Source: Rugosimonospora sp036494675 (GTDB lineage: Bacteria > Actinomycetota > Actinomycetes > Mycobacteriales > Micromonosporaceae). Taken from it: a stretch of DNA of 20,129 nt. Under the pieces are notes generated by a model. That model saw only the letters and a list, made by a program, of their open reading frames with translations. It searched no databases and was not told the origin of the DNA. The DNA is taken from assembly GCA_036494675.1 (NCBI GenBank), contig DASXOA010000040.1, forward strand, positions 1 through 20,129, given 5' to 3'. Shown piece by piece: positions 1 through 7,615 of this stretch; the stretch's first letter is position 1, and every line of letters starts with the position of its first letter. The position numbers and the translations under genes are program-made.

Positions 1-661
1 GGTACCACGGCACGTCGTACCGCAGCCGGGCCTCCACGACCGCCTCGGCCATCCGCTGCTCGCTGATCCGGCTCGGGTCGGCGAAGCACAGCTGGAGGAT
101 CTGCCGGGCCAGTTCGTCGGGCGTTACCGCGGCCATCCGCCGGGCGGCCAACCGGTCGGCCCGCGGGATCAACAGGAACGGCAGCATCCTGCCGTGCGCG
201 GAGCGCCGAGCGTCCAGGAACGGCATGGCCGGCGAGATCAGCGTGAGGGTACGCACCAGGTCCGGCCGCAGAGCCGCGACGCGTACCACGATCGATCCTC
301 CGAGCGAGTTGCCGAACAGGTGCACCGGCCCCCAACCGGCGTGCTCCATCACCCGGATCACGCGGTCGGCGAAGGCGCTCACCGAGTAGCTGCGCGCCGG
401 ATCGCTCCGGCCGAAACCGGGCAGGTCCAGCGCGTGCCCGTCGAGCCGGTGCGCGAGCAGGCCCGCCAGGTCGGTCCAGTTGGACGAAGATCCACCCAGC
501 CCGTGTACGAACAGGGCGGGTTCGGCCCCGTCCGCGGTGGCGGGGGTCTCCCGCAGGTACGTCGCCGTGCCGTCCACCGTGATCCGGTGCCCCGGCCAGG
601 GTGGCGCCAGCGTGTCCAACCGGGAAACGGAGTCTGACGGAGCGATGACGGCGCGCTTCAT
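1..661 (-). CDS. alpha/beta-fold hydrolase, C-terminus cut by window edge
   Basis: Reading leftward from ATG at 661, the first 220 residues are visible and the frame is still open at base 1, so the C-terminus is missing. The fold is clear: an oxyanion-hole region HGLGGSSSNW (about residues 53-62), DLPGFGRSD (79-87) and a nucleophile elbow G-N-S-L-G with Ser119 as the predicted nucleophile. The catalytic His, and perhaps the acid, lie outside the window. The family includes esterases, epoxide hydrolases and C-C hydrolases; nothing seen here fixes the substrate. No signal peptide is visible, so it is probably cytoplasmic. It lies 56 bp downstream of the large repeat protein on the same strand and may be co-transcribed. 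The ribosome-binding site is weak (GAGG about 12 nt upstream), but no other in-frame start lies nearby. Confidence 0.9.
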   Translation of the reverse strand, partial: MKRAVIAPSDSVSRLDTLAPPWPGHRITVDGTATYLRETPATADGAEPALFVHGLGGSSSNWTDLAGLLAHRLDGHALDLPGFGRSDPARSYSVSAFADRVIRVMEHAGWGPVHLFGNSLGGSIVVRVAALRPDLVRTLTLISPAMPFLDARRSAHGRMLPFLLIPRADRLAARRMAAVTPDELARQILQLCFADPSRISEQRMAEAVVEARLRYDVPWY

Positions 662-717
662 CAGTCCAGTCTGCCTCGCGGCACACCGATATGCCGTTGA
701 TGCATCCGGGACCGGAC

Positions 718-3700
718 TCAGCCGAGCAGCGCGTCCAGCCGCCGGTTGACCGCGGCGAGGGTAGCCCGGACGACCGCCTGCCGCGGGTCACCCGCGACCA
801 GTGCGGACCCGCTGAGCTGCTCCGCCGTCCCGCCCAGAACCAGCAGCACCACGACCACGGCCACGTCGCTGCTGCCGAACGGCACCACCGCCGCGTGCTC
901 GACGAAGCAGCGCCCGGGCTGTTCCGCTCCCTCGATGCCGGACAGCAACTGGTCGAGTGCCGCCGTCGCGGCGACCGCGGCCAGCCGGAGCACGTAGCCG
1001 TCGACCGCCGGGCCGCTGGCCACCCCGAGCGCCGGCCGCCCGCTGCTGGTGAGCCTCACCTCGACGGTCGCGTCGAGGCCCAGCGTGCTGACCTGGACCT
1101 GATCGATGATCACGCGGGGCCCGGAGACCGACCGGACCACCCGGCGCGGCTCGGGATCCGGTTCGACCGAGGTACGGGTGCGGGCGGTGGCCACCTGGTG
1201 GCGTCGCCGGGTCCGCTCGTCGCCGTGCGCGGCCGCCGCGCCCCCGAGCTGCTCGGTGGCGGCGGCCGGGAGTGGGATACGCGGTGCCGGCGCGGCGCCG
1301 GCGACCGGCATCGCCCCGCCGTCGCGGTGCGGTTGGCCGAGGTTCGGTGCCGAGACGGCGGCGGATTGCTGGCGGCGCGGCTCGGCGTGCCGCCGCTCCC
1401 CCTGGCGTCGCGGCTCCGCGGCCAGCCCCATCCGCTGCTTCAGCAGCCGGGCAACGTCCCGGGAGACCTGAGCGCCGTCGGCGCCGTCGGCCAGGTCGAG
1501 TCGCAGCGTGTGCACGCCGCCCGGATTCGGCTTGAGCTGGGCGTCGCGGACCCCGGAGACCTTCCGGACCGCGGCGAGCACGGCGTCGGTGTCGAAACCG
1601 TCCGGACGCTGCGGCTCTTCCTCCTCCAGGTCCTCGTCGTACCGGAGGTGGGTGGCGATGCGCGCCAGCTCTGGCGGGTCCAGGGTGGTCGGCCGGCACT
1701 GCTCGATGAACTCGTCGTCCGGTTCGTCGTCGGGCACGTCGGGAACGTCCGGCGCGGCCGGTACCCGCTGCGGCAGGACCCTCGGCACCGGCATGCTCGG
1801 CACCGAGGTAGTCGACGCGGCGGGCGCACGGGCCTCCGGCTCGCGCGCCGGATCCGCATCGGACACCGGGCCGCCGGGCTCACGGGCGGCGGGCTGCTGC
1901 CCGGCACCCGGACCGTCGGAGTAGTCGGCCAGGCTGGGCTGGCCGAGCGGGGTGGGTGGACCCAGCGGCTGGGGGTCGAACGACTCCGCGGCAAACGGCT
2001 CCGCGGTGAACGGCTGTGGACCGAGGGGCTCCGGAGCGAACAGCCCCGGCGCCTCGGCCGATTCACTCATCTCGTCGGGCTGATCGGCGTCGGAGCGCCC
2101 GGACTCGACGGCCGCCGCGTACGCGGCCTGGATCGCCGCGTGGTCCTTGGCCTCGGCCTCGGCCTGGGCGAGGGCCGCACCGGCGCGCAGGGCGGCCAGC
2201 GAGTCACGCAGCGGCATGGCCCGCCTGGCGGCCTCGACGGCAACCGCCTGATCCCGCAACACTGCCTCATCTCGCGACACCGCCTGATCCCGCGGCACCG
2301 CGCGCAGGGACGGCCCGTGCAGGCGCGGCGGATCCAGCGTCGGCGCGGCAGGCGCCTCCCGGAACGGGGCCGCCGGGCTGACCGGCTCGGCCCTGCCGAT
2401 GGGAGGCATCGGGCCGGCACGCCGGACCGGATCGCGCGGCGCCATGGGCGGCCCGTAGCCGTCCGCGGGCCGGTCGAGGCCCGGCCGGTCGACGTACGGT
2501 GAGCCCTGCCGCGGCGGGCCGGCCTGCGACGGCGGTTCCACCGGCCGGTATTCGGCCGGGTGCTGGTCGGCGGGACGAGTCTCGGCGAGGCGCGTCTCGG
2601 CGGGCCGAGACTCAGCCAAGCGCGGGTCGGCGGTGCGCGGGTCGGCCGTGCGCGGGTCGGCGAGGCGCGGGTCGACGGAAGGAATCTCCGCGAGCCGGTT
2701 CTCAGCCGGACGGTGCTCGATCGGACGGTGCTCGGCCGTGTGGTGCTCGATCGGACGATCCTCGGACAGGCGGTGCTCGATCGGACGGTGCTCGGCCGTG
2801 TGGTGCTCGGCCGGCCACTGGTCGGCCGGGCGATGCTCCGCCGGCCACTGGTCGGCCGATCGGTGCTCCTCCGGCCACTGGTCGGCCGGGCGGTGCTCCG
2901 CCGGCCACTGGTCGGCCGAGCGGTGCTCGGCGGGCCAGCGCTCGGCCTGGCGAATCAGCTCGGCGGGGCGCAGCGCCTCGGCCCGGCGCATGGCCTCGGC
3001 AGGCCCGGCGAGGGTGTCACGAAAGGAGTTCGCCTGCCCGGCCCGCTCGGGGTCCGACCCGGCGCCGTGAACCGGGGAGATCGACGGGTACGCGCCCGAG
3101 CCGGACCGTGCGCCGGCATCGCCGTCGCGAACCGCGTCGGCGGGCTCGCCGGCCGAGCGCGACGCCTGGGCCGCCTGGCTCGCGGCGGTCATCCGACCGA
3201 GGGCCGGCATGTCGTCGAAAGACGGCGGGACCAGCCTCGGCGACTGGTAGGGGTCGTAGGGCGGCTCGGGCTCGGCGGCCTGCGGCATGCGCGGCTCGAC
3301 GGGCTGGCGCGGCTCGACAGGCTGGCGCGGCTCGACGGGCTGGCGCGGTGCCCATGGCCCCTGGACGGGCTGCTCCTGATCACCGCGATAGGCGGCCGGT
3401 TGCTGCACGTTGCTCGGAAAGCGCTGGCCGGTCAGGTCGGCCGCACGGGAATGGCCATCGGACCAGTCGCGCACCTCCGTGGCCACGGAACGGTGCCAGC
3501 CGGGAACCGAGGCGACGTCCGGCTCCATGGCCGCGCCGGTGCCGGCCCGGCCACCATCCACGCTACGCAGGAACGGACGCGTCCCACCGGAGCGGACGGC
3601 CTCGGCCCGCACGACATCGCCACGGGTCCCTGCCGGGTCCGGCTGCCAGCCACCCGCCCGGACCCTCGCCACGCCGTTTTCGTGGGCACCGTTGCCGTTC

Positions 3701-3741
3701 GCACCTGCCGGTTCGCTGCCGGGCTGCCCTGTTTCGTCCAC
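718..3741 (-). CDS. large low-complexity, repeat-rich protein with two conserved-looking C-terminal domains
   Basis: Unrecognised 1007-residue protein. I chose the GTG at 3741 because GAGGAG sits about six bases upstream; the frame stays open further but would run into the divergent TetR gene. Residues 1 to about 670 are rich in Pro, Ala, Arg, Glu and Gln and probably disordered, with tandem repeats (RQPVEP three times; ten-residue units built on ADQWPAEHRP; AEHRPIEH; ADPRT). Two stretches look folded. About 675-770 contains FDTDAVLAAVRKVSGVRDAQ and a beta-alpha pattern like small ferredoxin-like domains. Residues 876-1007 have alternating strands and helices (VIIDQVQVSTLGLDATVEV onward), faintly like a LeuA-type regulatory domain. 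No signal peptide or clear membrane segment is seen. The function is unknown. A scaffold or regulatory role would suit the layout, but that is a guess. Confidence 0.85.
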   Translation of the reverse strand: MDETGQPGSEPAGANGNGAHENGVARVRAGGWQPDPAGTRGDVVRAEAVRSGGTRPFLRSVDGGRAGTGAAMEPDVASVPGWHRSVATEVRDWSDGHSRAADLTGQRFPSNVQQPAAYRGDQEQPVQGPWAPRQPVEPRQPVEPRQPVEPRMPQAAEPEPPYDPYQSPRLVPPSFDDMPALGRMTAASQAAQASRSAGEPADAVRDGDAGARSGSGAYPSISPVHGAGSDPERAGQANSFRDTLAGPAEAMRRAEALRPAELIRQAERWPAEHRSADQWPAEHRPADQWPEEHRSADQWPAEHRPADQWPAEHHTAEHRPIEHRLSEDRPIEHHTAEHRPIEHRPAENRLAEIPSVDPRLADPRTADPRTADPRLAESRPAETRLAETRPADQHPAEYRPVEPPSQAGPPRQGSPYVDRPGLDRPADGYGPPMAPRDPVRRAGPMPPIGRAEPVSPAAPFREAPAAPTLDPPRLHGPSLRAVPRDQAVSRDEAVLRDQAVAVEAARRAMPLRDSLAALRAGAALAQAEAEAKDHAAIQAAYAAAVESGRSDADQPDEMSESAEAPGLFAPEPLGPQPFTAEPFAAESFDPQPLGPPTPLGQPSLADYSDGPGAGQQPAAREPGGPVSDADPAREPEARAPAASTTSVPSMPVPRVLPQRVPAAPDVPDVPDDEPDDEFIEQCRPTTLDPPELARIATHLRYDEDLEEEEPQRPDGFDTDAVLAAVRKVSGVRDAQLKPNPGGVHTLRLDLADGADGAQVSRDVARLLKQRMGLAAEPRRQGERRHAEPRRQQSAAVSAPNLGQPHRDGGAMPVAGAAPAPRIPLPAAATEQLGGAAAAHGDERTRRRHQVATARTRTSVEPDPEPRRVVRSVSGPRVIIDQVQVSTLGLDATVEVRLTSSGRPALGVASGPAVDGYVLRLAAVAATAALDQLLSGIEGAEQPGRCFVEHAAVVPFGSSDVAVVVVLLVLGGTAEQLSGSALVAGDPRQAVVRATLAAVNRRLDALLG
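2571..2940 (-). repeat. coding minisatellite in the large repeat protein
   Basis: Several in-frame tandem arrays lie side by side. Four 30-bp units each begin CCGGCCACTG, at 2811, 2841, 2871 and 2901. A 39-bp segment at 2711-2749 is repeated at 2771-2809, 60 bp away. Three 15-bp units of the GCGGGTCGGCGGTGC type run from 2622 to 2666. All periods are multiples of three, so copy-number change would keep the frame. The encoded peptides are ADQWPAEHRP-, AEHRPIEH- and ADPRT-like. Confidence 0.9.
3293..3346 (-). repeat. three 18-bp tandem units encoding RQPVEP
   Basis: The unit GGCTCGACGGGCTGGCGC occurs head to tail at 3293, 3311 and 3329, with one base change in the middle copy. It encodes RQPVEP on the minus strand within the N-terminal disordered part of the large protein. 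It is a second minisatellite, separate from the one at 2571-2940. Confidence 0.92.
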
Positions 3742-3774
3742 CGTGCGCTCCTCGGTCGCCTCGTGTGAGGCTAC

Positions 3775-3809
3775 CGTGTTTGAAGTAGGCGAGTTAACTG
3801 GTAAACACG
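3775..3809. promoter_or_regulatory. candidate operator between the repeat protein and TetR genes
   Basis: In the 103-bp divergent spacer, CGTGTTT (3775-3781) and AAACACG (3803-3809) form a perfect 7-bp inverted repeat 21 bp apart. Inside it are the perfect palindrome AGTTAACT (3792-3799) and a tighter dyad GTTAAC-TG-GTAAAC (3793-3806). This AT-rich island in GC-rich DNA is where a TetR autoregulatory site would be expected. A weak sigma-70-like pair for the regulator (TTGAAG at 3780, TAAACA at 3802) overlaps it. Confidence 0.5.
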
Positions 3810-3844
3810 ACGAGTTCGAAGCTTCAGGATTTCCGGAGGTGCGG

Positions 3845-4504
3845 ATGGCCGCGTCGAGCGGCACGAACACAGCGGGCCGCCCGGTCCGACTGCCTCGTTC
3901 GGCCCGCCGCAAGCAGCTGCTCGCCGCCGCGCAGGAGGTCTTCGTCGCGCAGGGCTACCACGCTGCCGCGATGGACGACATCGCCGATCGCGCCGGCGTC
4001 TCCAAGCCGGTGCTCTACCAGCACTTTCCGGGAAAGCTCGAGCTCTATCTCGCGCTGCTGGACACGCACGGGGACGCGCTGGTCGGCAAGGTACGGGACG
4101 CCATGGCTGCGACCAGCGACAATAAGGAGCGGGTCGCCGGATCGATGCGGGCCTATTTCGAATTCGTCGACCACGAGAGCGAGGCGTTCCGGCTGGTCTT
4201 CGAGTCCGACCTGCGTAACGAGCCGGCGGTAAGGGAGCGGGTCGACCGGGTCGAGCGCCTGTGCATCGAGGCCATCGCTGAGACGATCATGGGCGACACC
4301 GGTGCCGCCCGGGAACGGGCCGAACTGCTCGCCGCCGGCCTGGTCGGGATCTCGGTGACGGCCGCGCAGTTCTGGCTGGCGGGTGGCCGGCGGGTCGACA
4401 AGGACGACGCGCTGGCGATGCTCGCCGCACTGGCCTGGCGCGGCATCGCCAGCTTTCCGATGCAGGGCGAGCCGCACGGCGAGGCCGGCAACGCGATCGG
4501 ATAA
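3845..4504 (+). CDS. TetR/AcrR-family transcriptional regulator
   Basis: A 219-residue protein, the usual size for the family. The ATG at 3845 is preceded by GGAGGT at good spacing; the open frame extends far upstream but only through the neighbouring gene. The N-terminal helix-turn-helix is typical: ARRKQLLAAAQEVFVAQGYH, then MDDIADRAGVSKPVLYQHFP (about residues 41-60), whose final part is the TetR recognition-helix signature. The C-terminal region (about 70-205) is all-helical and would bind an effector and form the dimer; the effector cannot be told. It is divergent from the large repeat protein across a spacer holding palindromes, and is followed after 35 bp by DUF3107, so autoregulation and co-transcription are likely. 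The position matches the TetR gene (Rv3208) I recall beside TB9.4 in Mycobacterium. Confidence 0.93.
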   Translation: MAASSGTNTAGRPVRLPRSARRKQLLAAAQEVFVAQGYHAAAMDDIADRAGVSKPVLYQHFPGKLELYLALLDTHGDALVGKVRDAMAATSDNKERVAGSMRAYFEFVDHESEAFRLVFESDLRNEPAVRERVDRVERLCIEAIAETIMGDTGAARERAELLAAGLVGISVTAAQFWLAGGRRVDKDDALAMLAALAWRGIASFPMQGEPHGEAGNAIG

Positions 4505-4539
4505 TCTTCTCACCGGATACCGCAGCTGAGGAGGACCAC

Positions 4540-4764
4540 GTGGAGGTCAAGATCGGCGTTCAGTTCGCGCCTCGCGAGCTGTCCCTGGAGAGCAACCAGA
4601 CGCCGGCGGAGGTCGAGGCGACCGTGACCGAAGCGCTCGCGTCCGGCGGCACGCTCTCCCTGGTCGATGAGAAGGGCCGGCGCGTGATCGTGCCGGTGGA
4701 GAAGCTCGCGTACATCGAGATCGCCGAGACCGCGAGCCGCCAGGTCGGCTTCAGCGCCGGCTGA
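4540..4764 (+). CDS. DUF3107 family small protein (TB9.4-like)
   Basis: A 74-residue protein starting at GTG 4540, with a strong GAGGAGG site just upstream. The sequence (MEVKIGVQFAPRELSLES at the N-terminus, then GTLSLVDEKGRRVIVPVEKL, ending QVGFSAG) matches the actinobacterial DUF3107 family, whose Mycobacterium tuberculosis member is called TB9.4 (Rv3208A). The pattern is a small beta-rich domain with one helix (about residues 22-34). No catalytic motif is visible and the molecular function is not established to my knowledge. It lies 35 bp after the TetR gene on the same strand, probably in one operon, and is followed by a hairpin that could end transcription. Confidence 0.93.
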   Translation: MEVKIGVQFAPRELSLESNQTPAEVEATVTEALASGGTLSLVDEKGRRVIVPVEKLAYIEIAETASRQVGFSAG

Positions 4765-4832
4765 GGCGGCGCCTTTCGGCGCAGCCGGCCGAGCCCGCAC
4801 TTCCCGGCTCTGCCGGCTGGCGCCGCACGCGC

Positions 4833-4878
4833 GCGGCCACCCACGAGCGGGCCGAAGCCACGTCCCGTGCGTGGCCGC
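4833..4878. terminator. candidate bidirectional terminator hairpin
   Basis: GCGGCCAC (4833-4840) pairs perfectly with GTGGCCGC (4871-4878). After one C-C mismatch, CACG (4842-4845) pairs with CGTG (4866-4869), leaving a 20-nt loop. It sits between the convergent DUF3107 and ferritin-like genes. There is no T-tract, as is common in high-GC actinobacteria. A smaller hairpin GCGCC-TTTC-GGCGC at 4769-4782, right after the DUF3107 stop, is an alternative. Confidence 0.45.
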
Positions 4879-4947
4879 AGCTACGCATGTACGGCCGAGC
4901 GCAGCCGAAGGCCCCGCCGGTGCGGCCGAGGCCAGCGCGTCCGCGGC

Positions 4948-5592
4948 TCAGTTGTTCAGGCCGACGGTCGCCATCCGGGCCGTGTGTGCCGCGGTCAGCC
5001 GCTTGAACAGGCCCTGGATGTCGGCCTGATCGGCGGCACTGGTGATGATCAGCATCGCCAGGGTCGGGTGGTCCGCTGCCACCCGTTGGGCCTGCGACAG
5101 GCCCTCGCCGACCAGCCGGCGGGCCCACATGGACAGGCGGTTGGCCAGCTTGGGGTCGGCGGCGATCGCCGAGCGGATCTCCTCGCCGGCGAATTCCGCG
5201 TACCGGGAATCGTGCAGCACCTCCAGCACCAACTGCCGGTCCGGTGAGTCGAGGAACGACGCGACCTCGCGGTAGAAGTCGTCCGCGATGCCGTCGCCGA
5301 CGTACGCCTTGATCAACGCCTCGTACCAGTCCTTGGGCTCGGTCTGGCGGTGGTAGTCGGCCAGCGCCTCCGTGAACGGGTGCATGGCGGCCTGGGGCTC
5401 GGCGCCGAGCACGGCCAGCCGGCTCTCCAGCCGCCGGTAGTTGACGATCTCGGCGGCCGCCATCTCGCTGAGCATCGCCCGCCGGTGCAGGTCGGGCGCG
5501 AGGCGGGCGTCGTTGGCCATCTGGTCGAAGGCTTGCAGCTCGGCGTACGCGAGCAGGGCGAGCAGATCGACGACCGCTTCGGGGTGTGACAC
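4948..5592 (-). CDS. ferritin-like fold protein (MiaE_2-type)
   Basis: A 214-residue, mostly helical protein read leftward from GTG 5592. No clear ribosome-binding site is seen. Helices carry regularly placed acidic residues that could form a di-iron site: Glu18 (LLAYAELQAFDQMA), Glu48 (MAAAEIVNYRRLESRL), acidic residues around 99-109 (GDGIADDFYREVA) and Glu137/138 (AGEEIRSAI). This fits the ferritin-like family related to the tRNA hydroxylase MiaE that neighbours rhlE in actinobacteria (Rv3210c in M. tuberculosis, from memory). Real tRNA hydroxylation is not shown for this group, so the activity is unknown. It is divergent from the DEAD-box helicase and convergent with DUF3107. Confidence 0.85.
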   Translation of the reverse strand: MSHPEAVVDLLALLAYAELQAFDQMANDARLAPDLHRRAMLSEMAAAEIVNYRRLESRLAVLGAEPQAAMHPFTEALADYHRQTEPKDWYEALIKAYVGDGIADDFYREVASFLDSPDRQLVLEVLHDSRYAEFAGEEIRSAIAADPKLANRLSMWARRLVGEGLSQAQRVAADHPTLAMLIITSAADQADIQGLFKRLTAAHTARMATVGLNN

Positions 5593-5735
5593 GAGCGCAG
5601 GCTATCGGATCTGACCACGTCCGACAGGGCCGGACCGACCAAGCGGCACCACGTCGCGCAGATAGCCGACTTGGTGATCAAATGATCGATTTCGCCCTGA
5701 AACACGGCGATTTCCCGGCCGGACTCCGAGACGAG

Positions 5736-5886
5736 TACGATAGTGGTATTGCCGCGGGCGCCAGCGCCCGCGTCACGCGTGCGGCCCGCAGTTTCCCACT
5801 GCGTGTGGCCCGCGCCACATCCATAGGCGCCCTTGGGAAAAGACGATGGGGCGCACCGGCGAAAGCAGAAGGACCCCCATAATCCC
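5736..5886 (+). promoter_or_regulatory. promoter and structured 5' leader of the DEAD-box helicase
   Basis: A -10-like TACGAT lies at 5736-5741; the -35 is poor. The following ~140 nt before the helicase ATG can form three successive hairpins. Stem 1 is an 8-bp perfect stem, 5753-5760 with 5765-5772, loop CCAG. Stem 2 is CGCAGT/ACTGCG (5787-5792 with 5798-5803, loop TTCCC), extended by GGCC/GGCC at 5783-5786 and 5807-5810. Stem 3 is GCGCCC/GGGCGC (5827-5832 with 5849-5854). The purine-rich AGAAGGA just before the start may be the ribosome site, although its spacing is long. RNA-helicase mRNAs in other bacteria often have long leaders; whether this one regulates is inference. The part from 5593 to 5735, upstream of the ferritin-like gene, shows nothing I can name. 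Confidence 0.5.
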
Positions 5887-7569
5887 ATGACGATTGAACC
5901 CAGTGCAGCCAGTGCACAACTGGCCGCAAATGCGCCCGTTCGTGTTGACAGCCCGACATTTGCCCAGCTAGGCGCCCGCCCGGAGACGGTTGCCGCGCTT
6001 GAGGCGGTCGGCATCACCAGGGCGTTCGCGATCCAGGAGCACGCGATTCCGATCGCGATGCGCGGCACGGACATCATCGGCCAGGCTCCGACGGGTACCG
6101 GCAAGACGCTCGGCTTCGGCATCCCCCTGCTGGAGAAGGTGATCGGACCCAATGAGGGCTCGAACGGCGGCGTACAGGCCCTGGTCGTGGTACCGACCCG
6201 GGAACTCGGTCTCCAGGTGGCCCGCGACATCGCGGCGGCCGGCCGGACCCGCGGCATCCGGGTGCTGCCGATCTACGGCGGGGTGGCCTACGAGCCGCAG
6301 ACCGACGCGTTGAACAAGGGCGTCGAGATCGTGGTCGGTACCCCGGGCCGCCTCCTCGACCTGGCCAAGGGCAAGCAGTTGAAGCTGGGCAGCGTGCGCT
6401 CCCTGGTCCTCGACGAGGCCGACCGGATGCTGGATCTCGGCTTCCTGGACGACGTCGAGAAGATCCTGTCGATGCTGCCCAGCGACCGGCAGACCATGCT
6501 GTTCTCGGCCACCATGCCCGACCCGATCGTCACTCTGGCCCGGCGCTTCTTGTACCAGCCGATGTCCATCCACGCGGGTCACTCCGCGGAGACCGGCCCG
6601 TCGCCGCAGACCCAGCAGGTCGTCTACCGGACCCACTCGCTCAACAAGCTGGAGATCGTGGCCCGGATCCTGCAGGCCAACGGGCGCAGCCTGACCATGA
6701 TCTTCACCCGGACCAAGCGCAACGCGGACCGGGTCGCCGAGGACCTCGACTTCCGCGGGTTCGCGGTGGCGGCGGTGCACGGCGACCTCGGGCAGGGCGC
6801 CAGGGAGCGGGCGCTGCGCGCGTTCCGGGCCGGGAAGATCGACGTACTGGTCGCCACCGATGTCGCGGCCCGCGGGCTGGACGTGTCCGGGGTGACGCAC
6901 GTCATCAACTACGACTGCCCGGAGGATCCGGACACCTACACGCACCGCATCGGCCGGACCGGCCGGGCCGGGGCGACCGGTGTCGCGGTCACGTTCGTCG
7001 ACTGGGAGGACATGCCGCGCTGGCGGCTGATCGACAAGTCGATGGGCATGGATCTGCCGGAGCCGCCCGAGACGTACCACACCTCGCCCTGGCTGTTCAC
7101 CGACCTGGACATCCCGACCGACGTGAGCGGCACGCTGCCGTCCGCGGACCGGACCAGGGCCGGGTTGTCGGCCGAGGTCGAGGAGGACCTGGGCGGCAGT
7201 GACCGGGGCAAGTCCCGGCGCGTACGCGGTAGTACCGGCACCAAGCCCCGCACGCGCCACAGCGACGCTCCCGAGTCACCGGCCGCGACGGAGGAGTCGA
7301 CCCGGACGCCCCGGCAGCGCCGCCGGCGCCGGCTCGGTCCCGCGGAGGCGCCGGCGACCGCGTCGCCGGACACCGCGGCGGAGTCCTCTGTGGACGGACG
7401 CGCCGACGGGGAATCGGTGGCGGTGGACGGATCCGGCCCGGCCAAGTCGCGCAGGCGCCGCCGTCGTCGCGGTTCCGCGTCCCGCACGGCGGATGCCGCC
7501 TCCTCGACGGTCGACGCCGACCGGGGCCCGGCGGGTGGCGGCGAGGCGGCCACCGCGAGCGCCGAGTAG
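5887..7569 (+). CDS. DEAD-box ATP-dependent RNA helicase (RhlE-like)
   Basis: A 560-residue cytoplasmic protein with the full motif set in order: Q motif (about 46-52), Walker A APTGTGKT (67-74), PTRELGLQ (103-110), TPGRLL (152-157), DEAD (176-179), SAT (207-209), VATDVAARGLD (322-332) and HRIGRTGRAG (353-362). It should unwind short RNA duplexes using ATP, in ribosome assembly or RNA turnover. The tail after about residue 410 is low-complexity with Arg clusters (RQRRRRR and SRRRRRRRG), which in such proteins bind RNA non-specifically. I prefer the ATG at 5887; an in-frame ATG at 5833 would add 18 residues but overlaps the third leader hairpin. The neighbourhood matches rhlE (Rv3211) in Mycobacterium. 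It is followed 46 bp later by a methyltransferase on the same strand. Confidence 0.95.
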   Translation: MTIEPSAASAQLAANAPVRVDSPTFAQLGARPETVAALEAVGITRAFAIQEHAIPIAMRGTDIIGQAPTGTGKTLGFGIPLLEKVIGPNEGSNGGVQALVVVPTRELGLQVARDIAAAGRTRGIRVLPIYGGVAYEPQTDALNKGVEIVVGTPGRLLDLAKGKQLKLGSVRSLVLDEADRMLDLGFLDDVEKILSMLPSDRQTMLFSATMPDPIVTLARRFLYQPMSIHAGHSAETGPSPQTQQVVYRTHSLNKLEIVARILQANGRSLTMIFTRTKRNADRVAEDLDFRGFAVAAVHGDLGQGARERALRAFRAGKIDVLVATDVAARGLDVSGVTHVINYDCPEDPDTYTHRIGRTGRAGATGVAVTFVDWEDMPRWRLIDKSMGMDLPEPPETYHTSPWLFTDLDIPTDVSGTLPSADRTRAGLSAEVEEDLGGSDRGKSRRVRGSTGTKPRTRHSDAPESPAATEESTRTPRQRRRRRLGPAEAPATASPDTAAESSVDGRADGESVAVDGSGPAKSRRRRRRRGSASRTADAASSTVDADRGPAGGGEAATASAE

Positions 7570-7586
7570 CGGGACCGTTCCGTCAA

Positions 7587-7599
7587 GTCCACAGTGGAC
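7587..7599. repeat. palindrome GTCCACAGTGGAC
   Basis: A 13-base inverted repeat with perfect 6-base arms around a central A, in the 46-bp gap between helicase and methyltransferase. It shares the core TCCACWGTGGA with the sites at 8098 and 14459, and with a near copy at 7384-7394 (TCCTCTGTGGA). Confidence 0.8.
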
Positions 7600-7615
7600 A
7601 GAAGTGGGTTCAGCC

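Noticed and set aside
691..2502. Long plus-strand open frame opposite the repeat-rich gene
   Set aside because: Shadow of the minus-strand gene: Arg/Gly-rich composition without domains, no good start, and the minus frame has the ribosome site and sensible C-terminal domains.
2571..2940. CRISPR-like array
   Set aside because: Units are contiguous with no spacers and lie in frame within a gene.
5833..5886. ATG at 5833 as helicase start
   Set aside because: Would add an 18-residue basic extension coded by the third leader hairpin; family members start close to the 5887 ATG. Not fully excluded.
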